From: Methylocystis sp.
Lineage (GTDB): Bacteria > Pseudomonadota > Alphaproteobacteria > Rhizobiales > Beijerinckiaceae
Assembly: GCA_020252485.1 (NCBI GenBank)
Contig: JADCCX010000019.1
Coordinates: 1-33,355 of the forward strand
Reading direction: 5' to 3'
Length of the DNA: 33,355 nucleotides
Shown here: piece by piece, positions 20,890-29,514 of the stretch
Layout: the number at the start of each line of letters is the position of its first letter
Position numbering within the stretch: position 1 is the stretch's first letter
Notes under the pieces: generated by a model
What the model was told of the DNA's origin: nothing
The model's database searches: none
What the model saw: the letters and a program-made list of their open reading frames with translations, nothing else
Translations under genes and position numbers: made by a program

Positions 20890-20916
20890 GGCGAGGTGAA
20901 CCTTGCGGTGAAGCAG

Positions 20917-20951
20917 ACGCGCGGGTAAGGCTCCCCGCGCGTTTTCTTTTT
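20917..20951 (+). terminator. Rho-independent terminator of katG
   Basis: A perfect 9-bp GC-rich stem (ACGCGCGGG/CCCGCGCGT) with an 8-nt loop is followed directly by TTTTCTTTTT, 28 bp past the katG stop. It is the clearest intrinsic terminator in the window. Confidence 0.88.
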
Positions 20952-20971
20952 CCACATCAAGGACTGATCTC

Positions 20972-21394
20972 ATGGCCGTGCAGCGCACTTTCTCCATTCT
21001 CAAGCCCGACGCGACCCGTCGCAACCTGACCGGCGCCATCAATGCGATGATCGAGGGCACCGGGCTGCGCATTGTCGCGCAGAAGCGGGTGCATATGACG
21101 GCCGCACAGGCCGGTCAGTTTTACGCAGTGCACAAGGAGCGTCCGTTCTACGGCGAGCTGGTGGCGCAAATGTCGGCGGCGCCCGTGGTGGTGCAGGTGC
21201 TCGAAGGCGAGAACGCCATCGCCCGCTACCGTGAGGTGATGGGTGCGACCAATCCGGCCAATGCCGCGGAAGGCACGATCCGCAAGGCCTATGCGCTGTC
21301 GGTCGGTGAGAATTCGGTGCATGGATCGGATGCGCCGGAAACAGCGGCGATCGAGATTGCGCAGTTCTTCTCGGGCAACGAGATCGTCGGCTGA
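20972..21394 (+). CDS. ndk: Nucleoside diphosphate kinase
   Basis: Transfers the terminal phosphate from ATP to other (deoxy)nucleoside diphosphates through a phospho-histidine. The 140 residues match the normal length. They contain [20 protein letters not shown], the active-site H117 in [12 protein letters not shown], and [20 protein letters not shown] (89-108). The ribosome-binding site AAGGA precedes the ATG. It begins 20 bp after the katG terminator, so its promoter must overlap that terminator region or transcription must leak through. plsY follows after 14 bp. Confidence 0.97.
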   Translation: MAVQRTFSILKPDATRRNLTGAINAMIEGTGLRIVAQKRVHMTAAQAGQFYAVHKERPFYGELVAQMSAAPVVVQVLEGENAIARYREVMGATNPANAAEGTIRKAYALSVGENSVHGSDAPETAAIEIAQFFSGNEIVG

Positions 21395-21408
21395 ATCTGA
21401 CACCCGCC

Positions 21409-22011
21409 ATGGTCGATACCGCCTCCCTGATCAGCGCGCTGCCGGCCCTTGGTTTCGGCTATCTGCTCGGCTCAATCCCCTTCGGCCTGATCCTGACGCG
21501 GCTTGCGGGCACAGAGGACCTCCGCTCGATCGGCTCCGGCAACATCGGCGCGACAAATGTGCTCAGAACGGGGCGCAAGGGACTGGCTGCGGCAACCTTG
21601 CTGGGCGATGCCTTGAAGGGCACTGCTGCCGTGCTGATCGCCGCGAGCTGGGGACCGTGGGTGGCGCTCCTCGCAGGTTTAGGCGCCTTCCTCGGCCATC
21701 TCTTCCCGGTTTGGCTCGGCTTCAAGGGCGGCAAGGGCGTTGCGACCTATCTGGGTGTGCTCCTTGGCCTGTGGTGGCCGGGCGCCCTCATGTTCGCGGC
21801 GGTCTGGCTTGGCGTGGCCTTCCTGACGAAATACTCCAGCCTCGCCGCCCTCATAGCGAGCGTGGTGACGCCGGCGGCCCTCCTCGTCGCGAACCAGAGA
21901 GGCGCCGCCCTCCTGTTGGCTCTGATGACCGTACTGATTTTCGTCATGCATCGCGCCAATATCGGCCGCCTGCTCTCGGGAACCGAGGGCAGGATTGGCC
22001 AGAAAGGCTGA
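21409..22011 (+). CDS. plsY: Glycerol-3-phosphate acyltransferase PlsY
   Basis: Integral membrane enzyme that acylates glycerol-3-phosphate from acyl-phosphate, the first step of phospholipid synthesis. The 200 residues have about five to seven membrane segments. All three signature motifs are present: [11 protein letters not shown] at 21-31, [17 protein letters not shown] at 42-58, and [18 protein letters not shown] at 96-113. The gene is packed between ndk (14 bp) and dprA (3 bp). The acyl-phosphate synthase plsX is not in the window. In many relatives pyrB-pyrC precede plsY-dprA; here ndk does. Confidence 0.96.
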   Translation: MVDTASLISALPALGFGYLLGSIPFGLILTRLAGTEDLRSIGSGNIGATNVLRTGRKGLAAATLLGDALKGTAAVLIAASWGPWVALLAGLGAFLGHLFPVWLGFKGGKGVATYLGVLLGLWWPGALMFAAVWLGVAFLTKYSSLAALIASVVTPAALLVANQRGAALLLALMTVLIFVMHRANIGRLLSGTEGRIGQKG

Positions 22012-22014
22012 AGC

Positions 22015-23226
22015 TTGAGCAGCGAAGCCGCGATCCGTCTCTCCGATGATCAACTGATCGCATGGCTGCGCCTCATCCGCACGGACGGCGTCGGGCCGCG
22101 CACCTTCGTTTCCCTGCTCAACCATTACGGCGGCGCGGCCGAAGCCATCCGCGCCTTGCCGGACCTCTCGCGAAGGCGGGCCGGAAAGGCCGTGACGATA
22201 GTCTCCGAAGCAGAGGCCGAACGCGAACTCACAGCGACACGGCGTTTCGGTGCGCGATTCGTGGCCCGCGGCGAGCCGGAGTATCCCAAAGCCTTGGCCG
22301 CGATCGACAGCGCGCCGCCGCTGATTTCCGTGATTGGACCGCTCAACCTTGCGGCATTGCCGCTCGTTTCCATCGTCGGCTCGCGCAATGCCTCCGTCGC
22401 CGGCCTCAAGATGACGGATAGGCTGAGCGCAGACCTTGGCAGCGAAGGCTTCGGCGTCGTCTCGGGCCTTGCCAGGGGCATCGACACGCGCGCCCATCTG
22501 GCCTCGCTGCCCTTCGGCGCGATCGCTGTCGTCGCGGGCGGCCTCGACAAGCTCTATCCGGAAGAGAACCGTCCCCTGTTCGAACAGCTCTGCGACCGCG
22601 GCGCGGTGATCAGCGAGATGCCCTTCGGCTGGGTGGCGCGGGGCCGCGATTTCCCGCGGCGGAACCGCATCGTCTCCGGATTGGCTCTGGGCACGGTCGT
22701 GATCGAGGCAGCCATGAAATCGGGCTCGCTGATTACGGCGCGCTTTGCGAACGAGCAGGGCAGGGAGGTTTTCGCCGTGCCCGGCTCGCCGCTGGACCCG
22801 CGGGCGGAAGGACCCAACGGTCTCATCCGGCAGGGCGCGACGCTGGTGCGGAGCGTCGCTGATATCGTGGAGGTGCTGCGCCCCTTGCTGTCGCGCGGCC
22901 CGGAGCAGCTCAAACTGCTGGAAAGCGACGGCGGCCACCGCGAGCAACCGCTCTGGGACGAGGCGGATTGGCTTGGCGAGGCGGGGCCGGCCGCGAAGGG
23001 ACCTACCGAGATGCCGTTCGACGGATGGGCCGAGGCGCCGGCGATATCCCCGATCGACCGGATCCTGTCGTTGCTGACGGCGACGCCCATCGATCCCGAC
23101 GATCTGGCGCGCAGCGCCAACCTGCCGATCCGCGAGGTCAATCTCGCTCTTTACAGCCTCGAAGCCGAGCAGCGGCTTGACCGCCACCCGGGCGGCAAGG
23201 TTTCCGCCCGGGTGGCAGGCGCATGA
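22015..23226 (+). CDS. dprA: DNA-processing protein DprA
   Basis: Binds incoming single-stranded DNA and loads RecA during natural transformation; it is widespread even where transformation is not known. The start is a TTG at 22015, three bases after the plsY stop and preceded by AGAAAGG; no suitable ATG exists nearby. The 403 residues comprise an N-terminal helical domain (1-80), a Rossmann-like DprA domain with VGSRNAS (121-127), GLARGID (151-157), FPRRNRIVSG (213-222) and SGSLITA (236-242), then a C-terminal winged-helix region (about 345-403). The topA gene often found downstream is absent. A 13-bp hairpin is embedded in the last codons. Confidence 0.95.
   Translation: MSSEAAIRLSDDQLIAWLRLIRTDGVGPRTFVSLLNHYGGAAEAIRALPDLSRRRAGKAVTIVSEAEAERELTATRRFGARFVARGEPEYPKALAAIDSAPPLISVIGPLNLAALPLVSIVGSRNASVAGLKMTDRLSADLGSEGFGVVSGLARGIDTRAHLASLPFGAIAVVAGGLDKLYPEENRPLFEQLCDRGAVISEMPFGWVARGRDFPRRNRIVSGLALGTVVIEAAMKSGSLITARFANEQGREVFAVPGSPLDPRAEGPNGLIRQGATLVRSVADIVEVLRPLLSRGPEQLKLLESDGGHREQPLWDEADWLGEAGPAAKGPTEMPFDGWAEAPAISPIDRILSLLTATPIDPDDLARSANLPIREVNLALYSLEAEQRLDRHPGGKVSARVAGA
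23183..23216 (+). terminator. Strong hairpin inside the dprA 3' end
   Basis: A perfect 13-bp GC-only-but-two stem (23183-23195 with 23204-23216, 8-nt loop CAAGGTTT) ends 10 bp before the dprA stop. No T-tract follows. It probably stabilises the 3' end of the ndk-plsY-dprA message or contributes to termination, and it constrains the C-terminal residues HPGGKVSAR. Confidence 0.5.
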
Positions 23227-23333
23227 ATTGATTAACCCTAATCGTTACTGTCTGGCTCGATAAAGATTGTCTTCATTGAGAAGGCTCTATTCTTCTTGCC
23301 ACACCGGGGAGGTCTCCGGAGGGAGTAGCATCG

Positions 23334-23663
23334 ATGACCCATTTCAGCAGAATTGCAATGGCGGCTGGCCTTGGGCTGGCGGCTTTGGCTGCCTCGAACA
23401 ATGCGATGGCCCAAGCCGTTGTCGGCCAGGTCGTTCCAGGCGACGTCGTGGTTACGGATCCTTTCGCCACGGAAGTCTTCTTTACCGATCACCACCGGCA
23501 GCAACGCTACTACCCGCAGTTCCAGCCCCCGCTGCCTCTTGCGGTTTATCCGCCGCAAGTCAGCCACAGGAAACACGAGCGGCATGCAGACCGTCATCCG
23601 CGGATGCACCGCAAGGTGGCAGCCGCGCAAAAGTCACGCCACGCCGCGTATCGGCCGCGTTAG
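23334..23663 (+). CDS. Small secreted His/Arg-rich protein, unknown function
   Basis: A 109-residue protein with a clear signal peptide (MTHFSRIAMAAGLGLAALAA, likely cut after AMA near 26). The mature part begins QAVVGQVVPGDVVVTDPFAT, then becomes rich in Pro, Tyr, His and Arg (HHRQQRYYPQFQPPLPLAVY; HRKHERHADRHPRMH). GGGAG lies about nine bases before the ATG. It has no catalytic motif or membrane segment after the signal. I do not recognise a family. The many histidines could bind metal, but this is a guess. It forms a loose pair with another small secreted basic protein 229 bp downstream; both face the convergent ruvX. Confidence 0.7.
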   Translation: MTHFSRIAMAAGLGLAALAASNNAMAQAVVGQVVPGDVVVTDPFATEVFFTDHHRQQRYYPQFQPPLPLAVYPPQVSHRKHERHADRHPRMHRKVAAAQKSRHAAYRPR

Positions 23664-23892
23664 TGCATGTTTTCCGAAGATCAGCAGCTTCTCCGGCATC
23701 GTGATCGCAGCCAGGATGGTTTGCGCCGTAATGATCGATGCCATGAGCGGCGCATGTCCGACGATCTGGCGGGTACGGACAACAAATTAAACTGAAGGCT
23801 TCCCATCAGGCTTGTTCGGGTCTGGTTCATCGAAAAAGCGCCTATGTATCTCATCGAAACCCAGGCAAAATCGATCCGGGGGAGTTCTGGCG

Positions 23893-24339
23893 ATGAGCAT
23901 TCGACGCAGTGTTCTTTTGACGGCCAGTCTCGCGCTTGCATCTTTGCTTGGCGCCAGCGGGGACATGGCGCAGGCGGCATGGAGCTGGACTTCGTCCGGA
24001 CCGAACGCTGGCGGCACGGTAGCCTATGGCCGTCAACCTTATCAGCAAAGCGTTGACCCTCAGCCGCAGGTTCAGTCACAGCACCAGCTTGCACAATATG
24101 TCAGTCCGAAGATCCTGCGCAAGCAAGCCGAACTGGAAGAACGCCGACGCCGTAAGCAGGCGGAGTTGAACGAACGCATCTACCAGAAATATGGATATGG
24201 GCCGCGTCAGCGATACTATGAAGGTCGGCCGCCCCGGTATTTCGACGGCCGCCCGCCACGGTACTATGACCGAGGGCCGCGCTATTATGAGCGGCCGCCG
24301 CGCTACTACTACGAAGCGCAGCCACGCTATGGCTGGTGA
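23893..24339 (+). CDS. Small secreted Arg/Tyr-repeat protein, unknown function
   Basis: A 148-residue protein starting at the ATG at 23893, with GGGGGAG upstream; a longer open frame begins at 23812 but lacks a signal sequence at its start. The signal peptide MSIRRSVLLTASLALASLLG is followed by a Gln-rich stretch. Then comes a charged helix (SPKILRKQAELEERRRRKQA, probable coiled coil, about 83-110). The C-terminal repeat block has RPPRYF, RPPRYY, RGPRYY, RPPRYY and QPRYGW at roughly eight-residue spacing. The repeats suggest a cell-surface or periplasmic binding role, but I recognise no family. The alternating Arg and Tyr resembles low-complexity envelope proteins common in Hyphomicrobiales. 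Confidence 0.75.
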   Translation: MSIRRSVLLTASLALASLLGASGDMAQAAWSWTSSGPNAGGTVAYGRQPYQQSVDPQPQVQSQHQLAQYVSPKILRKQAELEERRRRKQAELNERIYQKYGYGPRQRYYEGRPPRYFDGRPPRYYDRGPRYYERPPRYYYEAQPRYGW

Positions 24340-24368
24340 CTGACGGTCATCGGCCCTTCGGTTCCGGT

Positions 24369-24863
24369 TTAATCGGCAGGATTAATTGTTCGCAGCCGGT
24401 CCAGCGCATCCTGAAGGATGATGGCGGCTGCGGCTGCGTCGATCATCGCCTCGCGGTTGCGACGGGAGAGGCCGGCCTCCTTCATGCCCTCAAACGCTGC
24501 GGCGGAGCTTAGCCGCTCGTCGAAGAGCAGGATCGGCGGGGGCCCGAAAGGCGCGAGGTTGCGGGCGAAAGCGCGCGTCGATTGCGCCCGGGAGCCTTCC
24601 GAACCGTCCATGTTGAACGGGAGGCCGAGAACAAGCGCCGCGATGTTCTCTTTCTTGACTAGCGCCATCAGTTCTGCGGCGTCCTGCTTGAACTTCGTCC
24701 GCCGGATCGTGGTGAGCGGCGTCGCGATTCCCACATCCAGCGTCCCGATGGCCAGACCAATGGTCTTTGCGCCGAGATCGAGCCCCAGCAGGCGCGCCTG
24801 GCTGAGGAGCAAGGGCTTGAGCGCCGCAGGGTCTGTCGTAATCAGCATGGCATCGCATAGCAT
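24369..24863 (-). CDS. ruvX: Putative pre-16S rRNA nuclease / Holliday junction resolvase RuvX
   Basis: A 164-residue RNase H-fold protein of the YqgF family, implicated in 5' maturation of 16S rRNA. The acidic active site is visible: D29 in LLGLDLGAKTIGLA, D115 and E116 in LLFDERLSS, and D142 in MIDAAAAAIILQDAL. LVLGLPFNMDGSEGSRAQ is the family middle motif. Two starts are possible (24863, or 24848 giving MLITTDPAAL); neither has a good ribosome-binding site. It is divergent from gatC across about 100 bp, the usual arrangement in this order. Confidence 0.93.
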   Translation of the reverse strand: MLCDAMLITTDPAALKPLLLSQARLLGLDLGAKTIGLAIGTLDVGIATPLTTIRRTKFKQDAAELMALVKKENIAALVLGLPFNMDGSEGSRAQSTRAFARNLAPFGPPPILLFDERLSSAAAFEGMKEAGLSRRNREAMIDAAAAAIILQDALDRLRTINPAD

Positions 24864-24888
24864 TGCGTAATTCTTGCGTCATCGTCGG

Positions 24889-24918
24889 TTGCAGTTGCGA
24901 AGAAGCCGATGATATAGC
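24889..24918 (+). promoter_or_regulatory. Probable promoter of the gatCAB operon
   Basis: TTGCAG (24889-24894) and TATAGC (24913-24918) are separated by 18 bp and lie 45 bp ahead of gatC. It is the best -35/-10 pair I see in the window. A short leader with GGAG follows, five bases before the gatC ATG. Confidence 0.5.
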
Positions 24919-24962
24919 CCGCAACACCCATCCGTTGTTGAGATTGCAGTTCCGGAGCAAGC

Positions 24963-25250
24963 ATGTCCGTCGACCAGACGACCGTGAGGCGCATTGCGCG
25001 TTTGGCGCGCATCGCCGTGACAGAGGCGGAAGTGCCGCATCTGCAGGGTGAGCTGAACGCCATCCTCGGCTTCGTGGAGCAGTTGAACGAGGTCGATGTC
25101 GCGGGCGTCGAGCCCATGACGTCCGTCACGCCGATGCTGATGAAGAAGCGCCAGGATGTGGTCACCGATGGCGATGACGCAGAGCGGATCCTGAAGAACG
25201 CGCCGGCGAGCGAGGCCGGCTATTTCGTCGTGCCGAAAGTGGTCGAGTAA
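24963..25250 (+). CDS. gatC: Asp/Glu-tRNA amidotransferase subunit C
   Basis: Small subunit of the GatCAB transamidase that converts Glu-tRNA(Gln) and/or Asp-tRNA(Asn) to the amidated forms; it wraps between GatA and GatB. The 95 residues show the usual [17 protein letters not shown] start, then [20 protein letters not shown] (helical, about 27-46), VEPMTSV and the C-terminal [17 protein letters not shown]. gatA begins four bases after its stop. The ribosome-binding site is GGAG. Confidence 0.96.
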   Translation: MSVDQTTVRRIARLARIAVTEAEVPHLQGELNAILGFVEQLNEVDVAGVEPMTSVTPMLMKKRQDVVTDGDDAERILKNAPASEAGYFVVPKVVE

Positions 25251-25254
25251 GCCC

Positions 25255-26736
25255 ATGAAGACCGCTGATCTTGCCGGATTGACGCTTGCCTCCGCCCGTG
25301 ACGGTTTGAGGAGCAAGGCCTTCACCTCGACCGAACTGACCAAGGCGTTCCTCGCCAATATGGAAGCGGCGCGGCCGCTCAACGCCTATGTGCTGGAAAC
25401 ACCCGATCATGCGCTGAAGATGGCCGCTGCGAGCGACGAGCGTCTGGCGAAAGGCGAGGCTGGCGCGCTGGAAGGACTGCCGCTGGGCATCAAGGACCTC
25501 TTCTGCACGGATGGCGTGCGCACCACGGCCTGCTCCAACATCCTCGGCAATTTCGTGCCGGCCTACGAATCGACGGTGACGAGCCAGCTCTGGCGCGATG
25601 GCGCGGTGATGCTCGGCAAGCTCAACAACGACGAATTCGCCATGGGCTCATCGAACGAGACCTCGTGTTTCGGCGTGCCGGTCAATCCCTGGCGCGCGTC
25701 GGGCGACAACCGGAGCCTCGTGGCCGGCGGCTCCTCCGGCGGTTCCGCGGCTGCAGTCTCGGCGGATATCTGCCTTGCCGCGACGGCGACGGACACGGGC
25801 GGCTCGATCCGCCAGCCGGCCGCCTTCACCGGCACCGTCGGCATCAAGCCGACCTACGGCCGCGTCTCGCGCTGGGGCATCGTCGCCTTCGCCTCGTCGC
25901 TGGATCAGGCGGGCCCCATCGCCAAGACAGTGATGGACAGCGCCATCATGCTGAAATCCATGGCCGGCCATGACCCGAAGGACACGACCTCGGTGGATCT
26001 CGCGGTGCCGGATTTCGAGGCCGCCGTGAGGCGCGGCGTGAAAGGCCTGAAGATCGGCATTCCCAGCGAATACCGCATGGACGGCATGCCCGACGAGATC
26101 GAGAAGCTCTGGAAGCAGGGGGCGGATTGGCTGAAGGCCGCCGGCGCGACCATCGTCGATATCTCTTTGCCGCATACGAAATACGCTTTGCCGGCGTACT
26201 ATATCGTGGCGCCAGCGGAGGCTTCCTCCAATCTCGCGCGTTATGACGGCGTCCGCTACGGCCTGCGCAAGCCCGGCCGCGACATTGTCGAGCTTTACGA
26301 GAACACGCGCGCCGCCGGCTTCGGCAAGGAAGTGAAGCGCCGCATCATGATCGGCACCTATGTGCTCTCCGCCGGCTATTACGATGCTTATTACGTGCGG
26401 GCGCAGCAGGTGCGCACCCTGATCAAGAAGGATTTCGAGGATGCCTATGCCGAGGGCATCGACGCGATCCTGACGCCAGCCACGCCGTCGGCGGCTTTCG
26501 GCATCGGCGCGATGTCGGTGGCTTCGCCCATCGAGATGTATCTGAACGACATTTTCACCGTGACAGTGAACATGGCCGGTTTGCCGGGCATCGCCGTACC
26601 CGCCGGGCTCGATGCCAGGGGCCTGCCGCTTGGGCTGCAGCTCATCGGCCGGCCGTTCGATGAGGAAACGCTGTTCGCCGCCGGACAGGTGATCGAGGAG
26701 GCGGCCGGCCATTTCCATCCCAAAAGGTGGTGGTGA
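25255..26736 (+). CDS. gatA: Asp/Glu-tRNA amidotransferase subunit A
   Basis: Amidase-signature subunit that hydrolyses glutamine and channels ammonia to GatB. The 493-residue protein carries the Ser-cisSer-Lys triad as K80 (LPLGIKDLF), S160 in the GGSSGGS motif, and S184 ([11 protein letters not shown]). [20 protein letters not shown] and [10 protein letters not shown] are typical of the family, and the C-terminus HFHPKRWW is nearly diagnostic of GatA. The stop overlaps the ATG of the next small gene by one base, so the operon continues. Confidence 0.98.
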   Translation: MKTADLAGLTLASARDGLRSKAFTSTELTKAFLANMEAARPLNAYVLETPDHALKMAAASDERLAKGEAGALEGLPLGIKDLFCTDGVRTTACSNILGNFVPAYESTVTSQLWRDGAVMLGKLNNDEFAMGSSNETSCFGVPVNPWRASGDNRSLVAGGSSGGSAAAVSADICLAATATDTGGSIRQPAAFTGTVGIKPTYGRVSRWGIVAFASSLDQAGPIAKTVMDSAIMLKSMAGHDPKDTTSVDLAVPDFEAAVRRGVKGLKIGIPSEYRMDGMPDEIEKLWKQGADWLKAAGATIVDISLPHTKYALPAYYIVAPAEASSNLARYDGVRYGLRKPGRDIVELYENTRAAGFGKEVKRRIMIGTYVLSAGYYDAYYVRAQQVRTLIKKDFEDAYAEGIDAILTPATPSAAFGIGAMSVASPIEMYLNDIFTVTVNMAGLPGIAVPAGLDARGLPLGLQLIGRPFDEETLFAAGQVIEEAAGHFHPKRWW

Positions 26737-26960
26737 TGGTCTTCGCGCCCGCCATCGGCATTGCGGCATTGCAGGTTCTGGCCGGGCTCTGCGCCGTTGT
26801 CGCGCTGTTGCTGGCGCTGCTGCTGCTGAAGCAGGTGTTCGTACCGAATGCCGATATGCAGGTGGGACAGGTGGCGCTGAACCTCGTGCTGTTCGCGCTG
26901 GGCGCTTTCGGCTGCCTCTGGGCCGCCAGAAAACTGCGCGCCGAAGCCCGCAGCGAATGA
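26736..26960 (+). CDS. Small membrane protein between gatA and gatB
   Basis: A 74-residue protein with two hydrophobic helices (about 2-31 and 42-63), separated by KQVFVPNADMQVGQ and ending in a basic tail (WAARKLRAEARSE). The ATG at 26736 overlaps the gatA stop (TGATG) and has AAAAGG ten bases upstream; three GTG codons just before it are alternatives. I recognise no family. Its position inside the gat operon implies cotranscription, but nothing in it links it to tRNA amidation. It may simply be a conserved hitchhiker. Confidence 0.7.
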   Translation: MVFAPAIGIAALQVLAGLCAVVALLLALLLLKQVFVPNADMQVGQVALNLVLFALGAFGCLWAARKLRAEARSE

Positions 26961-26980
26961 TGTGATGGGAACCTGAACCG

Positions 26981-28459
26981 ATGAACGCTCCCGTGAACCC
27001 GAAGAAGCTGATCAAGGGCGCCACCGCCGATTGGGAGGTGGTGATCGGCCTTGAAATCCATGCGCAGGTGAACACCGAGGCCAAATTGTTTTCCGGCGCC
27101 TCCACGCGCTTCGGCTCCGAGCCCAACGCCAATGTCAGCCTCGTCGATGCCGCGATGCCCGGCATGCTGCCCGTGATCAACGAGGAATGCGTGCGCCAGG
27201 CGATCCGCACCGGCCTGGGCCTCAAGGCTGAGATCAACCACCGCTCGGTGTTCGACAGGAAGAATTATTTCTATCCCGATCTGCCGCAGGGCTACCAGAT
27301 CAGCCAGTATCAGCACCCGATCGTCGGCGAGGGCGAGGTGATCGTCGACGTGCCGGGCTACAGCGAGCCGATCATCGTGCGGATCGAGCGGCTGCATCTC
27401 GAACAGGATGCCGGGAAGTCGATCCACGATCAGGACCCGCGGCTTTCCTTCGTCGATCTCAACCGCTCCGGCGTGGCGCTGATGGAGATCGTCTCAAAGC
27501 CGGATATCCGCTCCTCCGAGGAGGCCAAGGCCTATGTGACGAAGCTGCGCACCATCCTGCGCTACCTCGGCACCTGCGACGGCGACATGGAGAAGGGCAA
27601 TCTGCGCGCCGACGTCAATGTCTCCGTCCGCAAGCCGGGCGATCCGCTGGGCACGCGCTGCGAGATCAAGAATGTCAACTCGGTGCGCTTCATCGGCCAG
27701 GCCATCGAGGTGGAGGCGCGGCGCCAGATCGGCATCATCGAGGATGGCGGCACGATCGATCAGGAGACCCGGCTCTACGATCCCGGCAAGGGCGAGACGC
27801 GGTCGATGCGCTCCAAGGAGGAGGCGCATGATTACCGCTATTTCCCCGATCCCGATCTCCTGCCGCTCGAATTCGACGGCGCCTATGTCAAGGCTCTGGC
27901 CGATGCCTTGCCGGAACTGCCGGACGCCAAGAAGGCGCGTTTCATCAATCAGTACGGCCTCTCAGCCTATGACGCCTCCGTGCTTTCCGCCGAGCGCGAG
28001 AGCGCTGACTTCTTCGAGGAAGCCGCCAAGGGCCGCGACGGCAAGCAGACGGCGAATTGGGTGATCAACGAATTGTTCGGCCGCCTGAACAAGGAGGGCA
28101 GGGACATCACCGCTTCGCCCGTTTCCGCAGCGCAGATCGGCAGCATCGTCGACCTCATCGGCTCGGGCGCGATCAGCGGCAAGATCGCCAAGGACCTCTT
28201 CGAGATCGTCTGGACCGAAGGCGGCGACCCGGCGGCCATCGTCGAGGCGCGCGGCATGAAGCAGGTGACCGATACCGGCGCCATCGAAAAGGCGGTGGAC
28301 GAGATCATCGCCGCCAATCCCGACAAGGTGGAGCAGGCGAAGGCGAAGCCCTCGATGCTCGGCTGGTTCGTCGGCCAGGTGATGAAGGCCTCGGGCGGCA
28401 AGGCCAATCCGGGCACTGTCAACGGGATGCTGAAGGCGAAGCTCGGGATTGACGGGTGA
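26981..28459 (+). CDS. gatB: Asp/Glu-tRNA amidotransferase subunit B
   Basis: Kinase/transferase subunit that activates the misacylated tRNA and adds the amide. The 492 residues start with the usual [20 protein letters not shown] (18-37). They include [46 protein letters not shown], and [19 protein letters not shown]. The C-terminal tRNA-binding YqeY domain runs from about residue 340 ([20 protein letters not shown]) to [20 protein letters not shown]. It is full length. Its stop overlaps the ATG of the acetyltransferase gene. Confidence 0.98.
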   Translation: MNAPVNPKKLIKGATADWEVVIGLEIHAQVNTEAKLFSGASTRFGSEPNANVSLVDAAMPGMLPVINEECVRQAIRTGLGLKAEINHRSVFDRKNYFYPDLPQGYQISQYQHPIVGEGEVIVDVPGYSEPIIVRIERLHLEQDAGKSIHDQDPRLSFVDLNRSGVALMEIVSKPDIRSSEEAKAYVTKLRTILRYLGTCDGDMEKGNLRADVNVSVRKPGDPLGTRCEIKNVNSVRFIGQAIEVEARRQIGIIEDGGTIDQETRLYDPGKGETRSMRSKEEAHDYRYFPDPDLLPLEFDGAYVKALADALPELPDAKKARFINQYGLSAYDASVLSAERESADFFEEAAKGRDGKQTANWVINELFGRLNKEGRDITASPVSAAQIGSIVDLIGSGAISGKIAKDLFEIVWTEGGDPAAIVEARGMKQVTDTGAIEKAVDEIIAANPDKVEQAKAKPSMLGWFVGQVMKASGGKANPGTVNGMLKAKLGIDG

Positions 28460-29433
28460 TGCTGCGGGTTCGGCCCTGCACCGAAACGGACCTGCCTGCT
28501 GTGCGCGATCTTCTGGTGCGCACCTGGCATGACACCTACGATGCCATCTACGGCGTCGAAAAGGTCACCGAAATCACCGGGCGATGGCATTCGCTCCCCA
28601 ACCTGCGGGCGCAGCTCAAGGCGCCCTTGAGCCTGTTTCTGGTGGCGGAGCGTGACGGCAGGCTGGTGGGCACGTCAAAGGCCGCCGGGCAGGCCGATGG
28701 CTCGATCCTGCTGCAGCGGCTCTATGTCGATCCGGCCGAACAGCGCTCGGGCGTGGGCGAAGCCCTGCTCGCCGAAACAGTAGCCGCGTTTCCGTGGGCT
28801 CATAACATCGACCTCGAAGTCGAGCCGCAGAACTCGCGCGCCGTGAATTTCTACAGCAAGCATGGCTTCGCCGCACTTGGCGAGACCTCGGATTGCGGGC
28901 AGGACAGCGGCATCGCCGCCTGCACGATGCGTAAGGCATTGGACGGCCGGCCAGCGGAACCGCTGCTGCTCCGCCCTGTCCGCGACGGTGACGCGCAGGA
29001 CCTGATCGGCCTGATCACGCTTTGCTTTGCTCAGTACCCTGGCTGCTTCTTCGATCCGCATGGCGACATGCCCGATATCATGCGGCCGGCAGCGTCAAAG
29101 CTCGCTCAGCAAGGCCAGTTCCTCGTGGCGGAAGATGCCGGCGGCCGCGTCTGCGCCTGCATCGGTGTGGATTTTCCCGAAGCCGGTGTGGCTGAAATCC
29201 ACCGGCTCTACGTGCGGCCCGACCAGCAGGGCGGGGGGCTCGGCCAACTCCTGACCGGGCGGATGGAGGCTTTCGCCCGGGAACGGGGCGCCGCCCGCAT
29301 GATGATGTGGTCGGACACGCGCTTTACGAAGGCCCATGCGCTCTACGAGCGCCTTGGCTATGAGCGCGGTGTCAGCCGTTCGCTCGGGGATATCTCGCAC
29401 AGCCGCGAGTTCTTCTTCGGGAAGGATCTTTAG
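28459..29433 (+). CDS. Protein with two GNAT acetyltransferase domains
   Basis: A 324-residue cytoplasmic protein made of two GNAT (Gcn5-related N-acetyltransferase) domains. Domain one spans about 1-155 with acetyl-CoA loop QRSGVGEALL; domain two spans about 170-324 with QQGGGLGQLL. Each has the preceding beta strand with LYV (LQRLYVDPAE, IHRLYVRPDQ). The ATG at 28459 overlaps the gatB stop (TGATG); a GTG one codon earlier is possible. Substrates are unknown; tandem GNAT proteins act on aminoglycosides, mycothiol precursors and others, and nothing here decides. Cotranscription with gatB is likely by the overlap. Confidence 0.88.
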   Translation: MLRVRPCTETDLPAVRDLLVRTWHDTYDAIYGVEKVTEITGRWHSLPNLRAQLKAPLSLFLVAERDGRLVGTSKAAGQADGSILLQRLYVDPAEQRSGVGEALLAETVAAFPWAHNIDLEVEPQNSRAVNFYSKHGFAALGETSDCGQDSGIAACTMRKALDGRPAEPLLLRPVRDGDAQDLIGLITLCFAQYPGCFFDPHGDMPDIMRPAASKLAQQGQFLVAEDAGGRVCACIGVDFPEAGVAEIHRLYVRPDQQGGGLGQLLTGRMEAFARERGAARMMMWSDTRFTKAHALYERLGYERGVSRSLGDISHSREFFFGKDL

Positions 29434-29482
29434 CAATATGATTGCAACATACCTCTCCTCCCGGTAGCGTTCCGCGAAGAAA

Positions 29483-29497
29483 TTTTTGCTGCAAAAA
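29483..29497. promoter_or_regulatory. Perfect palindrome upstream of a GST gene
   Basis: TTTTTGC-T-GCAAAAA is a perfect 15-bp palindrome ending 17 bp before the GST ATG, next to the strong ribosome-binding site TTGGAGGAAA. It stands out in GC-rich surroundings and could be a repressor operator. An alternative is that it is simply a weak hairpin in the leader. Confidence 0.4.
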
Positions 29498-29514
29498 CCT
29501 ATTGGAGGAAAGCA

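Noticed and set aside
23667-23795. 42-codon charged open frame between the two secreted-protein genes
   Set aside because: It has no ribosome-binding site and no recognisable sequence; it is too short to support.
25648-27237. 529-codon open frame on the minus strand
   Set aside because: It is antisense to gatA, the small membrane gene and gatB. Composition is that of an antisense shadow.
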